Below are positions 23,976 through 32,788 of a stretch of DNA of 64,000 nt, piece after piece. The notes below the pieces were generated by a model. That model searched no databases, had not been told where the DNA came from, and saw only the letters and a program-made list of their open reading frames with translations. The position numbers and the translations under genes are program-made. This DNA is from a virus. Each line of letters opens with the position of its first letter. Positions within the stretch are counted from its first letter, which is position 1. The stretch is taken from IMG/VR virus record IMGVR_UViG_3300034071_001431, positions 1 to 64,000 of that record. One strand, written 5' to 3'.

Positions 23976-25023
23976 CTATCTCTGAAAAAATTGTGCGCCA
24001 ATTATTATTTCTAATAGAATCCCATTGGTTAGTAAATTCAATGATAGGATCAATCGGCATCACATTAGTTGGTAATATCGTCGAGACATATTGATTAGTA
24101 TATTTTTCATGTATTACTTTTCGTAATGCTAGCGGAGTTCGATCTAATCCCCAATCTCCCCAACACGGATGAATATTAATTTCAGTGGCATCGCCCACTC
24201 TATTAGTTGCAAGATTTGTATGCACCCATTGTTCTAATCTATCATAGTAAAAAATATTAAATGGATTGAGTGTATGGTTAATTCTAAATAATACATTAAC
24301 TGGTGCAGTGGCCTTAAGAGTTAATAAATTACGTTCGATATGATTCCATCTCAATGGCCAACGTATGTAGTTAAATTGTTCTTCTATACCATCGATGCTT
24401 GCTTCGAAATATACAAGTTTAAATTTACTCCATAGATCAAGCAATGCAGGAGTCGGTAGTATGCTAGCATTGGTTGTGTACCAAATATCAACTTGTTCTG
24501 GATAAGGTATTTTTTCTAATACTTGTATATGACTATCTGTTAATAAGGGCTCACCGCCAAAGAATTTAATTCTCCGCAACTTCGATAAATCTACTGTAGC
24601 TAAAATAGTATCTAAATATGATTGAGCGTCATAATCCGATTTAATATGAATAACTTTGTTTTTATCTGATTGTTTAGCCCATAGTGAACTATATTCTGGC
24701 CCGCAAATAACACATGCGGCATTGCAATTAAAATCAATATTAATATCCAGGGCCACAACAGCATTATCATCGGTATCAGGAATTATATCAAAACTAGATT
24801 GTCGAAAACTATTATATCCAGCTTGCTCTTGTTTTTGACAGACTGAGCATCCCGGTATCCATCCGGTTACAGAATCTAATTGCAACTTTCTAGTTTGTTC
24901 TAAATTTTCATTAAATGGTGTTTCGCCCCTGTACCAACAACAGGGCTTTACTACTAATTTCTTATTAAGATTAATCGAATAACCATTGGAAAGAAATCTG
25001 CAGAAATTATTTGATCCTGCCAT
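23959..25023 (-). CDS. Radical SAM enzyme with N-terminal auxiliary-cluster cysteines
   Basis: A 354-residue paralog. C100-x3-C104-x2-C107 (FNCNAACVICGPEYSSLW) binds the catalytic cluster; FFGGEPLLTD near 160 is the SAM-binding motif. N-terminal C28-C29 and C59-x2-C62 repeat the auxiliary pattern. The tail FTNQWDSIRNNNWRTIF parallels the end of the protein at 2194 (KIRNTNWETTF), which suggests these two are closest relatives. It lies immediately downstream of the helicase gene. Confidence 0.87.
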   Translation of the reverse strand: MAGSNNFCRFLSNGYSINLNKKLVVKPCCWYRGETPFNENLEQTRKLQLDSVTGWIPGCSVCQKQEQAGYNSFRQSSFDIIPDTDDNAVVALDINIDFNCNAACVICGPEYSSLWAKQSDKNKVIHIKSDYDAQSYLDTILATVDLSKLRRIKFFGGEPLLTDSHIQVLEKIPYPEQVDIWYTTNASILPTPALLDLWSKFKLVYFEASIDGIEEQFNYIRWPLRWNHIERNLLTLKATAPVNVLFRINHTLNPFNIFYYDRLEQWVHTNLATNRVGDATEINIHPCWGDWGLDRTPLALRKVIHEKYTNQYVSTILPTNVMPIDPIIEFTNQWDSIRNNNWRTIFSEIVKYFD

Positions 25024-25025
25024 TA

Positions 25026-26432
25026 TTAACTGCTATTCTTTAAACTGGCAAGCATACCTTTAAGTTTGCTACTATCCACTGTTGCATTGATTTTTGGATG
25101 GTCTATAATTTCACCAGTTTCTTTATTAACTGTTGAGTTTGGCTTAATATTGTTTAATACATTGTTGATATTACGACTTGCACCATTGCCGTCACCTGCC
25201 ATATCTTCACCAGGGTCAGTAATACGCATTGTTTCAATATTATACTCTAAGTCTACTTTATGTCCTACGCCAGTTGAACTACGTGACTTCATACATTGTA
25301 ATTGATAACGACCACGTTCTTTCATAGCGCGACTTGTAAAGATACCAAACACGTTATCTGCTGTATTAATCTTACTAATACCACCTGCAATGTGACTATG
25401 ATCAAACTCAATTTCTTCAACTGCACTACGATTTAACTGTGATGCTGTTACAAGTAATACGTTAAGCTCTTTTGCTAAGTTACGCAATTCTTCTGCAACA
25501 TACTTGTCTTTAATAAACTGATCATTTGGGTTAACTTTAATCGATACTGGCATTACTAAGTCTAAGTAATCCACCATAACAAAGTCAATCTTAATACCTG
25601 TTTGTATCTGCACTTCTTTTAAGTAACTGCGTATGTCGTTTACATTGCTTTGCGCTGGAAAGCCCTTAACACGATATTGTCCAGATTTCTTACCCACCAT
25701 CTTAACTTTAAGTTCTGTTGTATCAATATCTTTTCTAATGTCTTTTGTACTCATACCAGTAAGCATAGCATCTGTACGCAGACTACATAGTTCTTCACTA
25801 AGCTCAAGTGTTACATACACACCACTAAGTCCCATTTGCAACCAACTAAGCGCAATGTTCATCATAACCAATGATTTACCTGAACCAGATCCGCCTGCAA
25901 AGATGTTAAGTTCACCGCGACTAAAGCCGCCGTACAATATCTTATCCATTTGTGGCCACCCTGTGCTTACTTGTCCACCACTGTTAAAGTATTTGTCAAT
26001 ACGAGCACGTGGATCTTCGAAGTATTCTGTGCCCATGTCTTTAGTTAAACTTATTTGTACAGCGTCTTTAATAAGTTTTTCTACAGGGTCATACTCGCCC
26101 TTCTCTAACATATCTGCCGCCGCTAGAATTGCACGTTCAAGTTCGTTACGTTTAGTAAAGCCCTCGAACTCTGTCATAAACCAGCTATAGTGGTCTTCGG
26201 TTAAGTCGGGCACGTGTTTAAGTGTGACTGTAGTTACTGCCTGCACTTGTTCAATAGTAGGTAGTGTTCTATATTCGTCACTGTGTTGTTTAATAAATTT
26301 AGCCGCCTCACGCAAACTTCTATCAAAGTTTTCGGGATTGTAGATGTTTTGCACTCGCACATAACTTTGCGGGTCTTGTAACATCATTTCAAGAAATAGT
26401 TTTTGCAGATCAGTCGAATATTCTTTGCTCAT
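25026..26432 (-). CDS. Replicative DNA helicase, gp41/DnaB-like
   Basis: A 468-residue RecA-fold hexameric helicase. Walker A is FAGGSGSGKSLVMMN near 180, Walker B VDFVMVDYLDLV near 285, and LNVLLVTASQLNR near 320 fits helicase motif 3. It would unwind DNA at the fork with the primase encoded directly upstream, as T4 gp41 with gp61. Length matches T4 gp41 (475). Confidence 0.92.
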   Translation of the reverse strand: MSKEYSTDLQKLFLEMMLQDPQSYVRVQNIYNPENFDRSLREAAKFIKQHSDEYRTLPTIEQVQAVTTVTLKHVPDLTEDHYSWFMTEFEGFTKRNELERAILAAADMLEKGEYDPVEKLIKDAVQISLTKDMGTEYFEDPRARIDKYFNSGGQVSTGWPQMDKILYGGFSRGELNIFAGGSGSGKSLVMMNIALSWLQMGLSGVYVTLELSEELCSLRTDAMLTGMSTKDIRKDIDTTELKVKMVGKKSGQYRVKGFPAQSNVNDIRSYLKEVQIQTGIKIDFVMVDYLDLVMPVSIKVNPNDQFIKDKYVAEELRNLAKELNVLLVTASQLNRSAVEEIEFDHSHIAGGISKINTADNVFGIFTSRAMKERGRYQLQCMKSRSSTGVGHKVDLEYNIETMRITDPGEDMAGDGNGASRNINNVLNNIKPNSTVNKETGEIIDHPKINATVDSSKLKGMLASLKNSS

Positions 26433-26435
26433 ATG

Positions 26436-27470
26436 TTAATTATATAGCCTTTTTCTTAATAGCTCAATTTTTAATTTGCTCGTTTCTTTAGCATCAATGA
26501 TAGATTTTAATGTAAAGAGTTTGCCGTACTTAGCTACCGCATCGCTAATATCTTTGCAGTCAGCATCTTCTTGCCATACAGGAAAGCTAACACTCCACCC
26601 ATACTTTATCGCCGCATCAACAAGTTTAGCACCACTCTTGTCCGCATCAGCAACAACAATAACCTCACGACCTAATGCATCAATAATGTCTGCTTGTTGT
26701 TCTGCAACTTCATTGCCTAATACTGCTACTCCATCAACTGCCATAGCATCAAATGGGCCTTCGCAAACGATAACAAACTTCCAATCACGTTGTTGATTGT
26801 TAGTGTTAAATACAACGTTGGGTTCATAGTGGCTGTAATACTTTGGTTTAACACCATCAGTAAACGCACGGCTTGTATAACCAATAGTTTTATCTTCCCA
26901 AATAATTGGAATAATTACACGTTGATGTAGACTATGCTCTGTACTATCAGTCCAAAAGAAATCATATTTTTGCATATCAATTCTGCGACTAGCGGCATAT
27001 CCAACAGCTGATTGCAATAGCGGTGGTACATTATTAAAATCATTTAATAGATGAAATGTAGTTAACTGTTGAAAACTTATAGCATCTTTGGGTAGCTCGC
27101 GTACTTTGAACTCAATCTTCTCTTCGGGTTCAATTTTAACTTGCTCTGGCGCAACTAAGTCTTTAATGCGGATTGCTTCGATTACTAAGCGTTTAACATC
27201 ACCATCATTTGCACCGAGCCAACTAAGTAGTTTACGAAATTTAAATGTTAAATGTCTACCGGGTTGATAGCTAGCTTTGAAGTTACAATTGAAGCAATGG
27301 TAGCTGACTGAACCATCGGCATTTGCTGTTAGTCCAGCACGACCTCTTGTGTCTGCACCTTCGCCATTGTGAATACAACATGCACCGTTAAAACTCGTCC
27401 AGCCGCTCGGCGTTGTTTTGCGCTTTGCGGGTAGAATTGTTTTAACGTAATCGGAGATAAGATTCAGCAT
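26436..27470 (-). CDS. DNA primase, gp61-like
   Basis: A 344-residue primase. The N-terminal zinc site has CCIHNGEG and YHCFNCNF ligands (about residues 31-60). A TOPRIM domain follows, with FVIVCEGPFDAMAVDG near 225 and VIVVADADKSG near 270. It makes RNA primers for lagging-strand synthesis. The gene lies directly before the helicase and appears to have a leaderless start under the promoter at 27478-27506. Confidence 0.92.
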   Translation of the reverse strand: MLNLISDYVKTILPAKRKTTPSGWTSFNGACCIHNGEGADTRGRAGLTANADGSVSYHCFNCNFKASYQPGRHLTFKFRKLLSWLGANDGDVKRLVIEAIRIKDLVAPEQVKIEPEEKIEFKVRELPKDAISFQQLTTFHLLNDFNNVPPLLQSAVGYAASRRIDMQKYDFFWTDSTEHSLHQRVIIPIIWEDKTIGYTSRAFTDGVKPKYYSHYEPNVVFNTNNQQRDWKFVIVCEGPFDAMAVDGVAVLGNEVAEQQADIIDALGREVIVVADADKSGAKLVDAAIKYGWSVSFPVWQEDADCKDISDAVAKYGKLFTLKSIIDAKETSKLKIELLRKRLYN

Positions 27471-27477
27471 ATACTAT

Positions 27478-27506
27478 ATTATATGCTAAATCCATTTTGA
27501 TGTCAA
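27478..27506 (-). promoter_or_regulatory. Sigma70-type promoter for primase-helicase, leaderless
   Basis: TTGACA, 17 bases, TATAAT on the minus strand. The -10 box ends 7 bases before the primase ATG, placing the transcription start at the start codon. No Shine-Dalgarno sequence is present. Confidence 0.75.
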
Positions 27507-27515
27507 GAGATTTGA

Positions 27516-27953
27516 TTAATAAACGTTTGAGATAACTTGCATTTGTCCAGCTGCACCCCAATTGTCGTCGGTGTATGCAGGTAGTGTTAAGTTACCCACT
27601 GCTGTTCCACTATAGCTTACAGTATAATTGTAGTATTCTTGTGTTAGGTTTGCGATGTTTGCTTGGTCCAACGTAACCGTACCAACCGCAGTAGTTACAT
27701 TCGAAATATTAGCAGTAGTTGACCATACTGTTGCATTACCATCAGTTAGCGCAAATGTAAAATCTCTACTTGTAATATTAGCAGGCTTTTGGTCATTGTT
27801 TCTAAATTGAATTGTGATAATATTGTCAATATTTTTATAAACTTTCACTGGTCTGCTATACACGATTCTATTCCTTGTTTTAATTGTGGGATCATCATCT
27901 AGAACCTGAACCTCTATAATATTTTCATATAAATAACTTGTGATGAGTTGCAC
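27516..27953 (-). CDS. Beta-rich virion-type protein
   Basis: A 145-residue protein beginning MQLITSYLYENIIEV, rich in Thr, Asn and Val, with the look of an immunoglobulin-like or baseplate beta domain (FTFALTDGNATVWSTTANIS). A late promoter octamer lies upstream at 27975-27982. Probably a tail or fibre component. Family unknown. Confidence 0.55.
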   Translation of the reverse strand: MQLITSYLYENIIEVQVLDDDPTIKTRNRIVYSRPVKVYKNIDNIITIQFRNNDQKPANITSRDFTFALTDGNATVWSTTANISNVTTAVGTVTLDQANIANLTQEYYNYTVSYSGTAVGNLTLPAYTDDNWGAAGQMQVISNVY

Positions 27954-27974
27954 TGTGTTTTATCCCTTATCACA

Positions 27975-27982
27975 TATTTATA
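27975..27982 (-). promoter_or_regulatory. T4-type late promoter
   Basis: TATAAATA on the minus strand, 21 bases upstream of the ATG at 27953 of a structural-type gene. Confidence 0.6.
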
Positions 27983-27991
27983 CGGAATCAC

Positions 27992-28366
27992 ATGGAAGAC
28001 AGTCACAAGATTTTACTCGATCAATATCCCTTCTTATCGTTCATAACGTATGGTGGAAATGATTATATTGGCATTGTTCAAAATGCAGATGAATTCATCA
28101 CCACTATATATGACTTCGCTGCATTACGTACTATAGAGCAGAAAACAGTGTTTTTAGCAATGGCAGATCAGTGGTGGTGGGAGAGTAATAGACTTATACC
28201 TATTAACGTATTTTTAAAGCAGGATTGGGTAGAGTTCAGAGTTTGTTTAAAAACATTCAACAGCAAAGATGTCGTAATACAACATGGGCCGTACGTAAGT
28301 TTAAGAGAGATTGCAGCAAAGCGTAGTAAGCGCAGAAGTATTACGTTAGTTAGACGTATCCAGTAA
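27992..28366 (+). CDS. Hypothetical protein
   Basis: A 124-residue protein, aromatic-rich (DQWWWESNRLIPINVFLKQDW) with a basic tail (AAKRSKRRSITLVRRI). Similar small proteins occur in T4-like marine phages, but I know no function. It is an isolated plus-strand gene overlapping the end of the minus-strand gene at 28346. Confidence 0.6.
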   Translation: MEDSHKILLDQYPFLSFITYGGNDYIGIVQNADEFITTIYDFAALRTIEQKTVFLAMADQWWWESNRLIPINVFLKQDWVEFRVCLKTFNSKDVVIQHGPYVSLREIAAKRSKRRSITLVRRIQ

Positions 28367-28927
28367 GTTCATATTAACAACAACCAAGTTGGCATACGCA
28401 AGGCTGTGACTTTTTTTAAAGTAATAAGTATCATCAGCGGGTTTATCCCAAATAGTTTCAGCAACTTCTTTCCAAGTTTTACCAACCAAGTGTCGCTTTG
28501 CAGGACGTATAATAGCAAGAAACATAGCTAGACGCGGAATAGTGTTTACTGCTTCGGGCATTTGTAGCAGTAAGTCATAATGTGCATTTACATGCATCAA
28601 TTGCGCACAGAAGTCTGGGTCGTATAGTTTAGCCCAATCCGGTTCACGCATAAGCTCAATTAAATGTTCTTCGTCACGTACTTGCTTATATAAGTTTACA
28701 TTAAGAAAGTCCAGCTTAACATAACCTCTATCTTCAGCAACATCATAATCTAAACTTGCTTGCGCTGTGAATGGGTCTTGTGGGATGTCAGTTGCATACA
28801 CACCAGTATTATGCTTAACCATCTTACCATCACGCAGAATACTTGCCTGTGTTACATTAAGCAAGCTGATAACTTGCTCTCTATCAGCAAAATCAATGTC
28901 AATGTCACTTTTAAACTTAATGGTCAT
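28346..28927 (-). CDS. Small C-family DNA polymerase palm-like protein
   Basis: A 193-residue protein that recalls fragments of bacterial DnaE. SDIDIDFADREQVISLL resembles the DnaE PDxDxDF...R motif with two catalytic Asp. HNTGVYATDIP resembles the Thr/His-A-A-G-V-V segment. RGYVKLDFLNVN resembles GLLKxDFLGL with the third catalytic Asp. It is far too short for a polymerase and lacks PHP, fingers and clamp-binding regions. It may be a repurposed palm. This homology is my inference. It overlaps the upstream zinc-finger gene by 4 bases. Confidence 0.5.
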   Translation of the reverse strand: MTIKFKSDIDIDFADREQVISLLNVTQASILRDGKMVKHNTGVYATDIPQDPFTAQASLDYDVAEDRGYVKLDFLNVNLYKQVRDEEHLIELMREPDWAKLYDPDFCAQLMHVNAHYDLLLQMPEAVNTIPRLAMFLAIIRPAKRHLVGKTWKEVAETIWDKPADDTYYFKKSHSLAYANLVVVNMNLLDTSN

Positions 28928-29667
28928 AGCCCAGCATCTTTCAATATTTGTTTAGTCCATTCAGTATCAGCCAAGTAATCCTTAAACTTACGTTGCCAAT
29001 ACTCCGGGTCAATCATTGTGATTATTTGTGTAATTTGCTCTTCGCCCAATGTATCCAAGAATGCAATGCCCGAATCGCAGTTAAACACAATCCAAGGACT
29101 AATACGCCCATTTGCAATATGATGACAAACACGGTTTGCGTTAGCCAATCTAAAATAGTCTGTAAACCCGTTTGGAAATAATTCCGTATTTTCATCCACA
29201 TAATTCTGCATCTCCGTTAATGCTCGTTCGAGTGCATCTTGTACTGCTTCTTTGCGCATGTATTGATGCAAGTATTCTAAGTATATTACTTCATGTGTCC
29301 AATGGTCAATCTTCTTGTTCTGTTTAATTACATATTCAATAAATGCTTTTGGGTTTACTGCACGTATACCAATAATATGTCTGCCGAACTTAACAAACGC
29401 TGTGTAGTATGGACTTGTAACAAAGTCAGCATAGCTCTTTAGTTTAGCCGAGCCTTGTGTTAGTTCAAAGAAACGTAAGTATGCTTGTAACCCAAACTGG
29501 ACTCCGACTTCTTTTTCCTGTTGCCAACGACGTTTGGGCTCACACAGATGCGCAGCCAAAGTACTTTCCTTACGAAATTCCTTTGAACAATATTTACAAG
29601 TATATGTTGGCGTGGCTTCTATGTTAGTTTTACCTTCATTCCAAGCTGATACTATTTCATCAATCAT
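28924..29667 (-). CDS. Zinc-finger protein of unknown function
   Basis: A 247-residue protein. Residues around 20-42 (YTCKYCSKEFRKESTLAAHL, then C) form a C2H2/C2HC-type zinc finger. The rest is helical and unrecognised. The start is the ATG at 29667, overlapping the stop of the SGNH gene as ATGA; a TTG 6 bases earlier is less likely. Found beside replication-type genes, so DNA binding is plausible. Confidence 0.6.
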   Translation of the reverse strand: MIDEIVSAWNEGKTNIEATPTYTCKYCSKEFRKESTLAAHLCEPKRRWQQEKEVGVQFGLQAYLRFFELTQGSAKLKSYADFVTSPYYTAFVKFGRHIIGIRAVNPKAFIEYVIKQNKKIDHWTHEVIYLEYLHQYMRKEAVQDALERALTEMQNYVDENTELFPNGFTDYFRLANANRVCHHIANGRISPWIVFNCDSGIAFLDTLGEEQITQIITMIDPEYWQRKFKDYLADTEWTKQILKDAGL

Positions 29668-30377
29668 AAACAATTTTCATTAATATAATTATACAGGAAA
29701 TCATTTAACATTGTATACCCATCATTACCATAATGGCCCCACTCTGGGTTTACATTAATAGCACGTTCATCTTTAGATAGTTGAGCTCCGTTGACATACA
29801 TCCATTTGTTAGACATAAAATTTTCAATATCAATTATTCGTTTATCTTTTCGAATAATATCCATTTTCTTCATATCAAATAAATTTAATTCAATTGTGGT
29901 TTTAATTATATGTTCGCAGGTATTAAAAATACAATATTTAATTTTTAAAGAACGCAACCAGGTAGTTAACAAAATAATATCAATTAATAATTTTTCAATA
30001 TGTGCAGGGTGAGAGTCATATACTGCTTTATCATCTATATATTTTTTTAATGCCGTTTCAATTTTGTTATATTCAGTGGCTAGCGGCCGAGTTGGTTGTA
30101 TTCCGCTTACCGAATAACTGACCCACGATCCTTCTTCGTTCCCAAGATTTACTGCCCATGCTGCTTCGGCACGGCTATGGAATGTTAACATAATAATAAC
30201 AAAATCTGTCTGCGGATTATTTAGAATATATTCAAATGTAGTACGTAATATTCTATCATTTGATGAGCCATCTTGTCCAAAGTTAATCACAGTTTTGGCC
30301 TGCAATCTATCTGCTAGATCTTTATAATTTTTCCAGGTACGGGCATAACTACATCCATTGATCAATAAATGGTTCAT
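29664..30377 (-). CDS. SGNH-hydrolase-like protein
   Basis: A 237-residue protein starting MNHLLINGCSYARTWKNY, where GCSY fits SGNH block I, and INFGQDGSSNDRILR fits the block with conserved Gly and Asn. WGHYGNDGYTMLNDFL near the C-terminus resembles the final His block. It is related in layout to 14021-14737. Possible role: acyl removal or transfer on a glycan. The start overlaps the upstream stop. Confidence 0.6.
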   Translation of the reverse strand: MNHLLINGCSYARTWKNYKDLADRLQAKTVINFGQDGSSNDRILRTTFEYILNNPQTDFVIIMLTFHSRAEAAWAVNLGNEEGSWVSYSVSGIQPTRPLATEYNKIETALKKYIDDKAVYDSHPAHIEKLLIDIILLTTWLRSLKIKYCIFNTCEHIIKTTIELNLFDMKKMDIIRKDKRIIDIENFMSNKWMYVNGAQLSKDERAINVNPEWGHYGNDGYTMLNDFLYNYINENCL

Positions 30378-30838
30378 TCTAGCTCTTTCTTAATGGTCTT
30401 ATCATCCATGCCCATTTTCTGTCCGAGCAGTTTAAGACTTTTAGTATCATTGACGGCAACAAGTACATCAATCTCGTCTTCTTTAAGATTGGGATATAGT
30501 TTAGCGAGGAACTTTGATGCTTTGCTATTGCCTTCTTTCTTCTTAGTACCTTGCCAATAATGACTTTGTCTACCCATGCCCGGGCTTACAGTTGTACACA
30601 TTAACCATTGTAACTTTGGATGTTTGTTTAAGTCAAAGAAGTTTTTGTTTACCCGTTCGTTTACTGCCATTACATAATATGCTTGTAAATCACTTGAACC
30701 TGTAACACTTGCACCATAACGTAACATCAAGTATGTGCTAAACTTCTTCAAATCTTCTGCTGTAAAGTTATCGTAGTAAGCACGATCTTTGCGATCATAT
30801 GCTGCCATTTCATCATTGATTTGTAAACTTGAACTCAC
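30374..30838 (-). CDS. Conserved marine-phage protein
   Basis: A 154-residue protein. It has helical segments, a central block (LNKHPKLQWLMCTTVSPGMG) followed by a Lys-rich stretch and a helix-turn-like end (LLGQKMGMDDKTIKKELE). Its place among replication genes makes a clamp-loader small subunit conceivable, but similarity to T4 gp62 is not visible. Function left open. Confidence 0.5.
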   Translation of the reverse strand: MSSSLQINDEMAAYDRKDRAYYDNFTAEDLKKFSTYLMLRYGASVTGSSDLQAYYVMAVNERVNKNFFDLNKHPKLQWLMCTTVSPGMGRQSHYWQGTKKKEGNSKASKFLAKLYPNLKEDEIDVLVAVNDTKSLKLLGQKMGMDDKTIKKELE

Positions 30839-31074
30839 TTGCCGCCTCTTAGTTTGTTTGCCATGTAATTCACTGTGTTCTCTAAGAATTGTAACTTTGT
30901 TTTTAAACTTGCAATAAATTCATCTTGTTGATGTACTTTACGATACAGTTCTTCAAATGCCGCTTGCGATTCTTTCATGCGCTTTTCATGCGAAAGTAGG
31001 TTAGGGCGTGGTGGCGCATTTGGGTCTACTGCACGTTTCTTCTTTACTTTAAATTGTTTAGCGTTAAATGCCAT
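30835..31074 (-). CDS. Small basic coiled-coil protein
   Basis: A 79-residue protein: a basic N-terminus (KQFKVKKKRAVDPNAPPRPN) and a coiled coil (residues 35-75). The stop overlaps the next start (ATGA-type). Unknown function. Confidence 0.55.
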   Translation of the reverse strand: MAFNAKQFKVKKKRAVDPNAPPRPNLLSHEKRMKESQAAFEELYRKVHQQDEFIASLKTKLQFLENTVNYMANKLRGGK

Positions 31075-31333
31075 CTTTATATTCCTTGCTTAACTTATAT
31101 ATCATTATAACATGATCAAGGGCGGCTTGTAAAGCAATATTTGTTTTAGCTGTCTGGCGAATCTTTTCCCACATGGAACGTTCCATCATTTCTTCATGAT
31201 GTTTAAGTATTTGACGCTTGTTATCTGACGCGGAATAAGTGATTTCAGCAGTTGGCACAAATGATGCTGATAAGTCCATGCCTTCGTACATCATATCATC
31301 TGTTATTACACTAGGATTAAGTTTAGTTGTCAT
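31064..31333 (-). CDS. Hypothetical protein
   Basis: An 89-residue protein starting MTTKLNPSVITDDMMYEGMD, chosen because its ATG lies 1 base after the upstream stop (TAATATG), matching the junction of the gene before. A start at 31342 is possible. Helical C-terminal half. Function unknown. Confidence 0.55.
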   Translation of the reverse strand: MTTKLNPSVITDDMMYEGMDLSASFVPTAEITYSASDNKRQILKHHEEMMERSMWEKIRQTAKTNIALQAALDHVIMIYKLSKEYKDGI

Positions 31334-31334
31334 A

Positions 31335-31505
31335 TTATCCATTCCAATGTCGCAATACACCTGCAATAATAGTAAAGTTAGTTAGCAGGTATGTTATTAC
31401 AATTATAGTGCGTATCAGTGCAACTCTATCTGCTTCTCTATCTGTTGTTCCGGCTTTTTCACCGAGTGCTTTAGCCCATAGCCGCCATGCTCTCTTATGT
31501 ATCAT
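31335..31505 (-). CDS. Small membrane protein
   Basis: A 56-residue protein (MIHKRAWRLWAKALGEKAGT...) with one hydrophobic segment near residues 30-50 (ALIRTIIVITYLLTNFTIIA) and a basic N-terminus, so it should span the inner membrane once. Similar short proteins occur in marine T4-like phages. It is joined to its neighbours by TAATATG junctions on both sides. A role in the membrane, such as lysis control, is possible but unproven. Confidence 0.65.
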   Translation of the reverse strand: MIHKRAWRLWAKALGEKAGTTDREADRVALIRTIIVITYLLTNFTIIAGVLRHWNG

Positions 31506-31506
31506 A

Positions 31507-32007
31507 TTACCAGATCTTTGAGTAGTCTACAATTTCACTTTGTCTCGAAATGTCCTTAACAAAGTATGCGCATAGTGGCTTATCACCTGATTCAATTGGC
31601 ACTGCAAGCATTTGCCCTGGTTTAAGTTTTGGGAAGTACCATTTAACATCCTGGTAGATATCTACAATTTCAATTGGGAAGAACTCTGGCTTAAAGCTCG
31701 ATATCGGATTGAATCCAAATACACTAAAGCCTCTATCATTGATACTTGTTAATGGTATTACTTCTAAATCTCCGATGTCTGATTCGCCAATTAGTACTTG
31801 CCAATCAACTGGCATCTTTACCATATTGCCGCCGATGTTTAATACAAGTGCAGGACTGTTAAATGATTCTAAAAAGATAAGTGGGATAAAGAAGTAGTCT
31901 GGATTCTTTGGATCACTATTGTCTAATATTGCAAAACGTAAATCCTCAACTTCGTCGGGGATTTCGTTCATTTCGTACGCTTGATTCTCTAATGTTAGTA
32001 TATGCAT
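31507..32007 (-). CDS. Conserved phage protein of unknown function
   Basis: A 166-residue beta-rich protein (MHILTLENQAYEMNEIPDEV). Similar proteins occur in marine T4-like phages near replication genes. Its ATG shares a base with the stop of the methyltransferase gene upstream. No catalytic motif is evident. Confidence 0.55.
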   Translation of the reverse strand: MHILTLENQAYEMNEIPDEVEDLRFAILDNSDPKNPDYFFIPLIFLESFNSPALVLNIGGNMVKMPVDWQVLIGESDIGDLEVIPLTSINDRGFSVFGFNPISSFKPEFFPIEIVDIYQDVKWYFPKLKPGQMLAVPIESGDKPLCAYFVKDISRQSEIVDYSKIW

Positions 32008-32738
32008 TACTTTCCTCGTTTTAATATTACACCGCGTTCTAATATACCGCGGATATCTTCTTTTACTATGTTAAATCCCATCGCTAAGAGGAAAATTACA
32101 CCTGGCCCATTTTTACCAATCCAGCAATCATTGTATCGCAGAGTGTCATCAAATACAACAATGCAATCGTCGGCTAACCAAGGATACAAATAATGCAATT
32201 GTTTAAAATGTTCGAGTTGACATTCACTATTTGTTAACGTAAATCCAAACGCTTTATATTGCGCTCGCATTTCCTGCATCATTGAATTATATGTTATCGG
32301 GAATGTTACTTCGGCTTGAAATTCCGGTGGTAGATTCTCAAATTTACAAAAATCAGGTGGCCAATCAACTCCTTTAATTATATCATATACCGATTTGTTC
32401 CATAACTCAGAATCTATAGTATCATCTGTTCTATTATTATTCCACAGATAATCAAAGTTGTCGAGATACATAATTGATATTTTTTTGTTAATTTGCGGAT
32501 ACATATCCCGACACCAGTCGGAACCAATTGCGGTGTGCCATTTAATAGACGAATGTGATATTTTTGTTTGTGCATTGTTTAAAATGTCAACCGAGTGTAA
32601 CTCAATGTTATACTTTGCGGCAAGTTCTGCAAAGTATAACGTACTACCTTCACCACGATCACTGCCTATTTCAACTATCACACTGCCAGAATCAATGTTT
32701 GTAATACATTCGTGTGTTTTTTTAAATAAAGAACCCAT
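32007..32738 (-). CDS. Class I SAM methyltransferase-like protein
   Basis: A 243-residue Rossmann-fold protein. SVIVEIGSDRGEGSTLYFAE near 25-42 is the SAM-binding loop; IELHSVDI follows with the acidic residue for the ribose. WLADDCIVVFDDT near 205 resembles metal/substrate residues in macrocin-type methyltransferases. Likely acts on a sugar or small molecule. The ATG at 32738 is chosen for its GGAG site; that site lies in a copy of the uvsW gene end. Confidence 0.65.
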   Translation of the reverse strand: MGSLFKKTHECITNIDSGSVIVEIGSDRGEGSTLYFAELAAKYNIELHSVDILNNAQTKISHSSIKWHTAIGSDWCRDMYPQINKKISIMYLDNFDYLWNNNRTDDTIDSELWNKSVYDIIKGVDWPPDFCKFENLPPEFQAEVTFPITYNSMMQEMRAQYKAFGFTLTNSECQLEHFKQLHYLYPWLADDCIVVFDDTLRYNDCWIGKNGPGVIFLLAMGFNIVKEDIRGILERGVILKRGK

Positions 32739-32759
32739 TATTTCCACTCCGTTTTTCTA
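32738..32759. repeat. Direct repeat copy of uvsW 3' end
   Basis: 22 of 23 positions match 33398-33420, differing by one T in a T-run. The two copies flank the methyltransferase gene at 32789-33394. Confidence 0.8.
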
Positions 32760-32788
32760 AAATTAGTATGTGCATATATTCTCTTTAA

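Noticed and set aside
25633-26190. 185-codon plus-strand frame opposite the helicase
   Set aside because: The helicase motifs on the minus strand are clear, and the plus frame has no start signal or protein-like features.
30374-30838. Clamp-loader small subunit gp62
   Set aside because: The position is suggestive, but I see no sequence similarity to T4 gp62, so the name was not given.
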